Source of the DNA: Cylicocyclus nassatus
Lineage: Eukaryota > Nematoda > Chromadorea > Rhabditida > Strongylidae
NCBI GenBank assembly: GCA_958299035.1
Contig: CATQJL010000001.1
Location: 83,515,071 to 83,579,070 of the forward strand
Reading direction: 5' to 3'
Length of the DNA: 64,000 nt
Positions 54,945 through 64,000 of the stretch are shown piece by piece. The notes beneath the pieces were generated by a model, which saw nothing but the letters and a program-made list of their open reading frames with translations, was not told the origin of the DNA and ran no database searches. The first letter of the stretch is position 1; each line of letters opens with the position of its first letter. Both the position numbers and the translations under genes were made by a program.

Positions 54945-55803
54945 TTAATTTCTTACGACGATAGTAGGACTCCAGGGCACTATTCGATAGAGCAAAACAA
55001 TCTCTACAAGATAGTATGCAAAAGTTCGTAGCAGCTCTGACCCACGTAAGTTAGCATCCGGAATGTGAGTTGCACTGAAGGCACAAAAGATTAGGAAAAA
55101 TTCATATTTTCGTTCAAGAAAATCCTCCGCATCTCCACCTTGTTCAAGCAGATTGCGCACCACATCAAACACCCATATGTACCGTTGCTGCATTTTTTCC
55201 TCATCTAAAAACTGAGAAAAAGTAAGCGTTCTTGTTTTACAAAAAGAGAGCTATGCTGTTTATATTCATGTAGCTGCGTACTACAAGCCCTTAGAAGTGT
55301 AACCTTAAATTTTCAGCTTTCCAGAAGCTCTTGTTTTCGGAAAGTACCAAAGTTAGCTTTTTTCACTCGGATGTTCAAAGCCAAATTCGGTAATTTTCAA
55401 AAACTAGGGCTTCTAGAAAGCTGAAAATTTACGGTTACACTTCTAAAGTCTTGTACTATATAGCCACATGAATAGAAACAGCATAGCTCCGTTTTTGTAA
55501 AAACAAGAAAATTTTCGTTTTCTCGATTTCTAGATAGGGAAGCAGTACAATATGGGTGTCTGATATAGTGTGCAATTTTTATGAGCAAAGTGGAGATTCG
55601 TAGGATTTTTTTTGAACAAGGATATGAATTTTCGCGATTTTTGAGCCTTCAGTACGACTCAGATTTTGGATACAGACTTACAGTGGGTCAAAGGTGCGAA
55701 CTTTGCAAACTCTCTTGTAGAGATTGTTTTGCTCTATGAATGGTGCCCTGGAGTCCTATCAAAATTATGAAGTTCACGACTTATCATCGTAAGAAGTTAA
55801 AGT
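54945..55803. mobile_element. ~860-bp imperfect foldback element
   Basis: Outer arms pair TCTTACGACGATAG with CTATCATCGTAAGA-like sequence and AGGACTCCAGGGCAC with GTGCCCTGGAGTCCT. AGAGCAAAACAATCTCTACA pairs near 55720. Inner arms centre near 55365 around TTTTCAGCTTTC. Old and diverged; no TSD found. Confidence 0.7.
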
Positions 55804-56089
55804 GTAACGGAAAAATGGATTTATCAATAAATCAGTGATTCCGGGCTAGCTTGAGTCTCTTGCTCGCTTCGTATTTCTTGCATGTGCGCTTGTGCTTCCG
55901 CTAGCAGTATCATTCTCTGACTATGATATACATATTTTAGCTTACTATCCTGCGTACGGACGCGCTGGCCTGAGCTTCGTCTAGGTGTTCTTGGTCATTT
56001 GCCAAAATTCGATGGGATTCCATCGTTAACTGGGATACATAAAGCTTTCAAAAATTAAGACTTATCCCTGGTAGCACTGTTCAAAATGA

Positions 56090-56700
56090 CAGGACATGTG
56101 CGATCCACCGACGGGTCGTATTGTTGTGAATATATTAACACATTCACGACAATACGACCTACTGGTGGATCGTTAGATTCCTGAAGTTCTAGCTTTGCCA
56201 GTATACGATGGAATTCCACGGGGTTCTGGCACATGATTGGGGACACCCCGGCGAAGCTTCAGCCAGAGTGGTCCGGGTGGGATACTTTAATGTAATGTTA
56301 CGGTAGGTATACTGTAAATAGAGGTAAGGCATAGACTTTAGCTCAAATTTTTCGCAGAGTGGTGCAGTTTTTAAAAATTCAAGTACATGCACGAAAAATA
56401 CAGGGAGGGCACGAGACTGATGTCAGCCCATCAAAAAATCGAATTTGTTGATTTTATTGATTGTTCGCATTGTCCATCTCAGAAGATCAAACCTTACATA
56501 TATAGATTTTTTAGCATGCTGATTACGAAAATGATAGTCTCAAGTTCTAATACCGCTTACTTACATCAGTTTCTGATTTTACGATAATTCTACGGTACTG
56601 CTATCGTAGTCCCACTGTGGGAAAGTAGCGCACAAAGTGGAACCATAATCGTAAACAGCATGGAAATAACCCCAAAACAATTTTTCACGAAAATTCATAG
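56090..56700 (+). repeat. Dispersed repeat, uninterrupted copy
   Basis: Aligns with 17860-18790 but lacks the hAT MITE: the corresponding empty site is at about 56314-56333 (AAATAGAGGTAAGGC). It carries its own small palindrome at 56099-56173 (CGATCCACCGACGGGTCGTA and complement), absent from the other copy. Confidence 0.78.
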
Positions 56701-57420
56701 TGTTGGGTTCGTACACAATAACTACCGTAACCTTACCGTATACTGCCAGAAACTGAAAATAAGCATATTCCGGTAACCAGCGCCTTCGATAACCTTTGTG
56801 GGGGAATTCTCGGAGGCATGTTTTGAATTGCTTCTAAAAAGACTACCATTTCGGACAATACGACTCACAGGTGGATTGTAAGTTTGACAAAGCGAGAAAG
56901 GCTCTGGTCCAAAACGGTAGTGATGGGAAAACTGGCCCTGTCGTGAGGGTGTTAATCTCAGCAGCTGTCGCGATGCCCTGTGTTCTTTATGACAATCAGT
57001 TAGTAGCAATACTAGAAGTTATCTTTAAAATTTCCTTTACACCTGACAAAGTAGTGTGCCTACGTACGTATGCACATGGTCGTCAACGTGTTAGTCACTG
57101 CTTTCAGTGCATCTAAGAGGTTGCCCTAGTATATAAAGTCATAGTGAACTAATTTTGGACATGTAATGCCCAGTAATTTTTTGACTTGCAGCAATTGTTT
57201 CGCAAGCTGAAGGCAGTAGTAGATGTTAATTGAAAAATTTGTTCAGGATACGGTTGTGCAAGCGAGATTTCGAGGTAAGACCTGCTAAATGGGCTGTATC
57301 TTTAAATGTCGCTGCATCAGCACGCCTCTAGCCAGATAAGCGGCTGACAAAAAATGATAAGTTGAACGTTGGGAGTCTTTTGTGCCCTACGTTTTCAGTT
57401 TGTAAAGAAAATCATTTCAG
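56701..57420. other. Repeat remnants, no gene recognised
   Basis: 56690-56890 holds CTACCGTAACC-type words. 57190-57390 resembles 36480-36730. I did not find the first exon of the following KCTD-like locus with confidence. Confidence 0.4.
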
Positions 57421-58411
57421 GCAGAAAACGAACATCAGAAGAATGATGGATGAGTTAGAATCAATGTGGGTGATACTGTATTCGAAACTATAGTTTCTAC
57501 GCTAGAAGACTGGATAATACTGTAGGTTTTGGTTCTTCGCTTTCTTGCTAGTCTTCGACATAACCGTAATTTACGGGTGTTTTCCACGATGGTGGCTGAA
57601 CGCTGGCGAAACAGTGAGGAGTTGTTTGTGGATAGGGATCCGACTCATTTCACAAGAGTGATAATATTATATCTTTTCTGGACAATGTTGATTTTTTGAT
57701 TTTGAGATACTGGATTACCTGAGGGACAGTGAGAATGTTACCCTTCCCGTTGCAAGTAAGGCCCGAGAGGCTTTACGAAAAGAAGCCGATGTGAGTTCAT
57801 ACTAGAAGACTGTACATAAATGTCGTTTTACCTTGGATTGCAGTTTTATAATCTTCCTGGTCTTGCCAAGATGTGCGTACCGTATGCATCCACATGCGAA
57901 GTCGACAGTAGTTTTGTAGTAGAAAGAAACCATCAACACTGGAGATTTTGTCAAGTGGAGAGAAAGTGTTATTGAAAAGTATTGGAAATATCTAGTCAGG
58001 TACAATATCTAAATTCAGCCTAGACCTTTTGTGCCTCCGAGTTTCTTGTGATTTTTTCTAGGATGCCCTTTTTTAGATATCTTCATGTACGCAATTATCC
58101 AAATAGATGGAGATCTTGTATGGCTTGTGGAACCCCCTTCTACGATTATGTTGGTCCCACAGTCACGGTTAATGATGGCAAAGAAATTGAAATCATTTAC
58201 GAAGATTGGGCATTGCTGAGAGACCATATGCCATTCATGAAGGGGGAAGTTAATTGGGTAATAAACGGGATCTTACCTATAATTTTGTATGATTTTTGTT
58301 AACTCACTCAAACTTCTGCAGGTTGATATGTCCTGCTGTGGTGTGCAATGGGGCCGCGAACTCTCAACGCATGTTCCACGTTCTGCATTGCGTTTGGCAA
58401 AATCAAAATAA
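57421..58411 (+). pseudogene. KCTD-like gene, damaged copy
   Basis: Exons by homology: 57421-57521, 57577-57657, 57707-57790, 57844-57999, 58062-58257, 58322-58411 (stop TAA). The latter half is well preserved: LDYLRDSENVTLP, RSCMACGTPFYDYVG, IYEDWALLRDHM, DMSCCGVQWG and ALRLAK. The first half is not: a TGA replaces an Arg codon before VRINVGDTVFET, one base is missing in the same exon, the acceptor of the next exon reads GG instead of AG, and the linker exon has a frame change near 57930. Its close match to the 61-kb gene (MPFFRYLHVRN against the equivalent exon) suggests a local duplication that later decayed. The preserved C-terminal exons could be recent conversion or residual constraint. 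Confidence 0.8.
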
Positions 58412-59482
58412 TCCTCGATACTTCCGGGAGCGCCGCTCTATCCCAGCTCACTCCTTGACTTTTTTTGCAGTGGAATTGCCTCAACCTTGGGATTTGATGG
58501 TGATATATGTTGTCCGTCATTCTGGTGAAAGGTTCATTAACTCAAGATTATCGCGATCATCCAAGAGTGTTTGGTACATACAATACACACTCTGTCTTTA
58601 GTATAGTCGAGTAGGTGCTTGCTTGTTAGCTGCTAATGTGAGCAACTGACAATTTTCAGGAGGCTGACGTTTTAGCTGGCTTTGCTGTCAGAAAGAAATG
58701 CGTAAGTTCAGTTAATAACGATTACCAAGAATTTGAGCTCAAGCAATGAGAGAAGCTGAAAAGGTCAAGAAAACCAAGGTTTGGGCCTCCTTGTCAACTT
58801 TATCTTGGGATCTGTGTAGTCGCACATATCAGCTCTGTATTGCATTACAATACCGCCCGTAATTTGTGAAAAAAAATCACAGCATTGCGCCGGAGTTCGT
58901 GAACTTCGCGTTGCATCGCCATATCGTGCTTCGGAGTGGAACAATTCTGAATCCAAAAGCACCCCAACTCAGCTCGACGAGATGCACCTTCTTTTACGTA
59001 AAAGTGCCTGTATGAGTTCGACAGTCGGAATCTCAAGGATCTTCTCAAATTTGTGCTTACGGTAGGTTGGTCGTTGTGCAATGATTGAACACTCTGAGTA
59101 ACCTACCGTGAGCAATAATCTGGAAGCCATCAGTAAAGTTAGAGCAACTTTTGTGCTCCAGCAGGCAATTCCTTACATTTAAAGATGAATTTCGTCGAGC
59201 CGAGTTGAATGGTGCTTTTAAATCTGGAATTCTTCCATTTCAAAATAAGATATGGCGATGAACGCGAATTTCGGCGAAATTCGGCGGATTGGGTGATTTT
59301 TCACAAATTATCAGCTGCACTGTAGGCTAGCCACATCCGGTGACTCATGAATGTTACACAAGTGATAGTTTATTTGCGTGAAGCGCTGCATCATGACAAA
59401 TACAATACCCTACCCAATCATTCTAATTTCAAAACATATTGCTAAGGGTGTGAGAGTGCTGAATAGTCATACAGGTACGCAC
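58412..59482. other. No gene recognised
   Basis: A possible acceptor (TTTTTTTGCAG, about 58470) precedes a short open stretch, but I could not link it to a gene. Confidence 0.35.
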
Positions 59483-59840
59483 CAGTGGCGGTCCCAAGGA
59501 CCAGGGGGGGGGCGACAAAAAAATTTTTCAAATGAACGTGCGTGGCGTCAGCCACGCATTCCGAAATAGTTAGGGGTGCTTCTCAAAATTTTTGCTGGTC
59601 CCCAACCCCTAAAATCTGGAAAAAGGGGCGTGGCTAAAGCCACACCCCGAAAATATATTTCTACGAGGTTTATTTGAATTCTTAAAATTTTTGAAAATTG
59701 TTTTAATTTTTTAAAAGAATAAACAAGTCACTTGTACATTTTTATAACCCATGTAAGTAAATTTCAAAAATTTCGCGATCCATTCTCGGGGGGGGGGGGG
59801 AGCCTTCCCCCTACCCCCCCCCCTCCTCGATCCGCCACTG
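59483..59840 (-). mobile_element. hAT-type MITE, second member
   Basis: Termini CAGTGGCGGTCCC and ATCCGCCACTG, with GTACGCAC duplicated exactly outside both ends (8 bp). Runs inverted to the 18072-18432 copy and shares its paired GTGCGTGGCGTCAGCCACGC-type stems and its AT-rich middle. Confidence 0.92.
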
Positions 59841-59848
59841 GTACGCAC

Positions 59849-60680
59849 GTATGGTTGAAGGCAATTTAATAGGAGATTGGGTGTTTACATTATATGGAAC
59901 TGAGTTGGGAGTCACAAGAAGATTATAGCTCAAACTGGTCAAAAACTGCACCAAACTCTCACCCCTACGCTTCAATGCTAATTGGTCCACCGGAAAAAAT
60001 ACGGTAGGCCAGAGTTGAGACTCTAATTTCTCAGTTCCATCCAAGTCCGCAGGAACACAGACACACACCTGCCCATGCTCCCAATCCCAAAAAACCAAAC
60101 TAACGCTGATTCCGAGCTCTTATAGTTGTCAGAACCTGGAAAGTATTGGGTAGTTGACGTACTTTTTTTCCAGTCTTTACTATGCGCTGAGATGTCAAGC
60201 GTAGCGCAAGCAAAGCAATTGTGTTCAAATTGTATATTCAATCATAGTCAGAACCTTCAAATAAAGGAAAGAATGTGAGATAGAAACTGGAAGATCAATG
60301 AGTGATTTACTTAATAGAGATGTGATCGCAATTTCGCAAATATTGGACATTGAGATAGTACGGCTGCAGTGAAGAGGAGGGGACTACAAGAGCTAGCTAT
60401 AACGATTTGACAACTAATTTGGCAAATTATGTGGCAGTTAATGAAAATGAACTTCGCACTTCTCATGCACTACGCCAGCATTTCAGCAGTAGCTATTCTC
60501 GAGCAAGCATTTCCGCAAAATCTCAGCACCGCACGAGCACTATATCTGACAAATCCACTCAATTGTGTAGAGCCTAACACCTGAACGCTGATATCCTATT
60601 TTTCTGTTCAAAGACATTCGTACGATTTTTAATGCTCTCCGGCCTTATCTGCTATCTAACGGAATGCGCCAACAGGACTA
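59849..60680. other. No gene recognised
   Basis: Short ORFs only; no structure noticed. Confidence 0.4.
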
Positions 60681-60890
60681 AGACTCCCGCCAGAGTGCCG
60701 AAGCCATGTCAGCGCTACGCCAGCGCCGAGCCAGCGTTTCGATCGATACACGTGTATTTCGTTCGGGACATCAACCTGCTGAGAACTAGGTCAGCTAAAC
60801 CCGCCTCAACGAAATACACCTGTATCGATCGAAACACTGGCTCGGCGCTGGCGTAGCGCTGGCATGGCTTCGGCACTCTGGCGGGAGCCT
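60681..60890. mobile_element. 210-bp GC-rich foldback MITE
   Basis: ACTCCCGCCAGAGTGCCGAA and its complement form the ends; arms of about 85 bp include CAGCGCTACGCCAGCGCCGA and ATCGATACA words. Lies just upstream of an intact KCTD-like gene and could affect its promoter. Confidence 0.82.
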
Positions 60891-60991
60891 AAGCGATAAC
60901 CAGGTCCCAGCACGAAGCAAACCACGCGCAGGAATCTGAACATGTTGTGTTATTTATTCGCATCGATTGGCATTGCTCGCTTCTGCACAAA

Positions 60992-62015
60992 ATGGTGAGT
61001 ATATTGATCGCCGAAACTTCGATAATAGACCATCAACTGAAGGTTCACTTTAACTGAGCTTAGGCGTAATGCTTTTTGTTCTTTAGACAGAAGATGATGA
61101 ACACCCAAATCTCGGCGAACGAGTGAAAATAAACGTTGGAGGCACGGTTTTCGAAACATCGGTTGTTACTCTCACAAGACTTGATAATACTGTAAGTTCA
61201 AACTGTTTGCTAATCTCTGCAACTCTGATTAAAGGTGCTCTCTGCTATGGTTGCAAATCGTTGGCGAAAACAAGAAGAACTCTTCGTCGACCGTAATCCG
61301 ACTCATTTTTCAAAAGTAATGTGTAAACTTCGCTTAGAGAAATGCTTAGAGAAAACTTTTGTAGGTGTTGGATTATCTCAGAGATGGTGAAAGTTTTGCT
61401 CTTCCTACAGAAACTGACGCTCGGGAAGCTCTTCGTAGAGAATCTGAGGTGAAGATTTGCGTAGAGACCCTGAGCGAATGTTTCTATTCTGGACTTTAAG
61501 TTTTACAATATTCCCGGTCTAGCGGAGATGTGTGCACTCGATGTCGATGTATTCAAGGTTGGCGATCGGGTGCGGTGGAAGGATGAACTTATTGGAGAGT
61601 ATTGGAAGTACTTCGTGAGGTAAATTGATGCATTTAGCTCATAGATATGTGCATTGGTGAACATACTCTTGCAAGGTACCAGATACGATTTGAATTTGGG
61701 AACCCTTACCTTCGGTGCATGGCTTGTGGTCACTTTACTCATGGGTATGTGGGTCCTACAGCTACAGGGACAGTGGCCGTACAGCAAAACAGGGCCGAAC
61801 ATTTAGCGTCCTCTGTAATCTACGAAGATTGGTTGCTTTTAAAGCATCATATGCAAACCATGAAAGGAACAGTGATAGAGGTAATAAATCTCAGCTCATT
61901 AAAAACTCAAATTCAATTTGAATTGTGGTAGGTGTTTGAGATATGCTGCCTCGTGAAATGGAGTTCTACATGGGTATTCCATCTTCCGAAATCTGCATTG
62001 CGTTTATCAAAATAA
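60992..62015 (+). CDS. KCTD-like BTB/T1-domain protein, intact copy
   Basis: Coding exons 60992-60994, 61087-61191, 61235-61315, 61365-61448, 61501-61619, 61676-61880 and 61932-62015, 226 residues, no interruption. The start ATG ends exon 1 directly before a GTGAGT donor; the next exon opens TEDDEHPNLGERVKINVGG. T1/BTB landmarks: GGTVFETSVVTLTRLDNT, LSAMVANRWRKQEELFVDRN, LDYLRDGESFALPTETDARE. The C-terminal part has RCMACG and a later CC pair, IYEDWLLLKHHMQTMKG and ends SALRLSK. By family, an oligomeric adaptor-type protein, possibly for Cullin-3; the partner is unknown. The cysteines could bind zinc, an inference from CxxC alone. This is the cleanest copy of the array and the reference for the exon models above. 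The linker-exon acceptor is TTTAAG. Confidence 0.78.
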
Positions 62016-63182
62016 TTTGCTCATCCTGAGATCTTCTAACTCTCTTTTGCAATGTTCATGTGAATGTGTGCTTTATTTACTTTGAGCTCCAATATTGGTC
62101 TATTATACATGAAAGAATGCTAATAAATTTTTTGTCATTATTTTTGTGCATTAGACGTTGCCTGTGCACTCGATATTGACAATGGTGAGCTGAAGATATG
62201 GCCCTAAAAGAGAATGAAGGCGCATGAAAAAGAGTGAAGGCACAGTCTGTCCCACTCGAGTCCAGCCCAAATTTTTGGCGCAAAATTCGCGTGCACCTGT
62301 GGGAACCAAGGCGCCGCGAAGTAAAGCGGCGTAAAGTGCTGGCGAAGAAAACTAAAGGAATGAAATCAGACAAGTACTGGTAGCCTTATAGCAAGATGTA
62401 ACGCAAAACCCTGGGGATGCGGAAGCGCATCATGCCACACTGAATAAATAAATGTTTTTTTCTATGAAAAATCTAATACAACGTTAAATTAACTATCAGT
62501 AAATAATATCTGAGTCACTCAAGTCTACCGTAATTCGACCAGTCTGAATTCATAGATCAGAGAATAAGCATCTTCTGCCTTTGCTGCAAGCGTGTATTTG
62601 GTGTAGCAGATTCTGGTAAGATCATTTGACTCACATTAGCGGCAAAAGGCAAGGTTCCAATTTTTTGAAAAATGTTTCCACCATTGTTATAAGGGTTCGG
62701 TTCTCACAGTCAGAGCTTCTTTGTTAGAATATATAGAGAGTTGATTTGAAAGTAGCGAAATAGTTCGGTTGGTTGGCGCTCATCTAATCAGGTAAAGCGT
62801 CCTCATAGCTCACAAATTGTTGGAATGCCAGTCTTTGAGGAAAAATTTTCTGTGCATACAAAGTCGGATTTTCAACGAGAAATCTGGATAATGTATGGAG
62901 AGTGAGTGTCATCAAAGGATGAATTCCGCATTCTGCCAGAAAGTAGCCTTAAAAAGTGAGAGAGGAGTGTTGGTCTTAGGACATGTACTATCGGTTACCA
63001 TTAGTCGTGTTCTGTTGATAATTTCTTGCCTAAGGAGACATTCCTTGTAGAACTGATCCAGTGCCTCTAGTTCCCATAGTCTAAAACTGCATAACTCAAG
63101 GCATTGTGCCAGTTTTTTTTTAGAAACGTCACAAAATGCTGAAATATTGCATGGAAGTTAAAGAATTATTGCGTTATCGTGA
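62016..63182. other. No gene recognised
   Basis: A short stretch near 62150-62200 (TGTGCACTCGATATTGACAA) recalls the linker exon of the preceding gene but is too short to call. Confidence 0.4.
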
Positions 63183-63825
63183 AAATGATGCTCGTTTGCA
63201 TGTTACTGAAGGGCCATCACGGTGCGGTAGGCGGGCATCGAAAAGATAGATGGCTGATTTCTCACGCTCCGCTCGCTAGTTTTTTTTAGGAAAGTGGTCA
63301 CGACTTTTCCAACGCCGCCTGTTGATTTCTTGCTTCGTCCAAAAATCAGCAATATATTCGCGATAAATCGGAGCGAGAAAAACTCCATTACTCAGACAAT
63401 CGCTGGGGGCAGGCGGGCACCGGAAAAAATAGATTGCTGATTTCTCGCACCCCGCTCGCGGATTTTTTGCAAAGCAATCAGGACTTTTCGGAAGACCGCT
63501 TGCTGAGTCAGCGGATTTTTGAGAGACCGCCTGTTGAATTTTTTTCGCTCTTATCTTTTGCAGATATATTGCTGAATCTCTGAGGAATCGAGAACACAGC
63601 AAGCGGTCTTCCGAAAAGTCCTGATTGCTTTCCAAAAAATCCGCAAGCGGTGCGAGAGTTCAGCAATCTATTTTTCCGGTGCCCGCCTGCCCCCGGCGAT
63701 TGTCTGAGTAGGAGGTCTTTGAAAACCTCTCTGACCGTTTTCCAGAAATCTGCGAGCGGAGTGCGAAAAGTCAGCAATGTGGTTTTTCCGGTGCCCGCCT
63801 ACCCCCGGCGATTATCTGAGTTGGT
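63183..63825. repeat. Nested CTCAGACAATC-family MITE cluster
   Basis: A complete unit lies at 63391-63708 (see separate entry). Partial units on both sides share GGTGCCCGCCT, TTGCTGATTTCTCGCAC and CTTTTCGGAAGACCGC words, and another right terminus (GGCGATTATCTGAG) is at about 63808-63821. Confidence 0.7.
63391..63708. mobile_element. 318-bp MITE, CTCAGACAATC ends, TA-flanked
   Basis: Ends CTCAGACAATCGCTGGGGGC and complement, TA on both sides. The terminal 11 bp are identical to those of the 3.3-kb element at 39402-42698, so the two belong to one family. Confidence 0.82.
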
Positions 63826-64000
63826 ATAAAGAGCAAGATCACAGAATCCACTGAAACTGCATTCAGTTGAGCTATCAGCTAAAATGATCAGGCACCCGTT
63901 TAGAGGCATGTCTCGGGAAAATTGCATTACGAATTCCCCATCCTTCCTTGGCCTTCTGGTCGCGCTGAGTCCAGGAATGTGCTCAAAAATCGAAAAAGTT

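Noticed and set aside
62121..62210. A seventh KCTD-like fragment
   Set aside because: Only about 20 bp resembles the linker exon (TGTGCACTCGAT...); no frame or splice sites support it.

Overview
The window looks like a repeat-rich nematode chromosome, probably a rhabditid (clade V). Evidence read directly: genes with 45-100 nt introns and short TTTCAG-type acceptors, a local family of KCTD-like (BTB/T1) genes of the kind expanded in Caenorhabditis relatives, a Tc1-type terminus (CAGTGCTGGCCAAAA), Tc4/Tc5-like TNA duplications, and CR1- and RTE-type LINEs. I cannot name the species. There are no bacterial features, no rRNA and no convincing functional tRNA.

Host genes. The only clear host family is a KCTD-like gene with a conserved exon plan: ATG as the last codon of exon 1, then the T1/BTB domain over three exons, a linker exon, a CxxC-containing exon and a short final exon. 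Six loci lie on the + strand: 2.7-3.0 kb (3' exons only), 5.3-6.3 kb (open throughout), 14.2-15.2 kb (damaged), 47.6-49.0 kb (badly damaged and split by an insertion), 57.4-58.4 kb (damaged) and 61.0-62.0 kb (open throughout). Mobile elements have pushed this array apart.

Mobile elements. 7.7-12.0 kb holds an apparently intact CR1-like LINE on the minus strand. 19.5-31.0 kb, also minus, holds the most unusual block: a Ty3/gypsy-type element whose gag runs in frame into a signal-peptide-bearing, Cys-rich, Env-like glycoprotein placed before protease, followed by RT-RNase H-integrase and then, after 277 bp with a good splice acceptor, a 1349-codon ORF for a UPF1-like superfamily 1 helicase. The tail of that ORF runs out of frame into an intron-containing copy of the 14.7-15.0 kb KCTD gene. 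The retroelement is broken by a one-base frame change in env and a complex palindromic rearrangement between protease and RT. No LTR pair was found. 50.6-53.4 kb is a decayed RTE-type LINE.

Most of the rest is non-autonomous DNA elements and satellite. There are long foldbacks with TA target sites at 32.5-33.7, 34.0-35.6 and 36.9-38.2 kb, and a 3.3 kb nested element at 39.4-42.7 kb. Two hAT-type MITEs have perfect 8-bp duplications, one with a related empty site elsewhere in the window. ATCGATAAA satellite blocks lie at 0.3-1.4 and 42.7-44.4 kb. Stretches where I saw nothing are listed.
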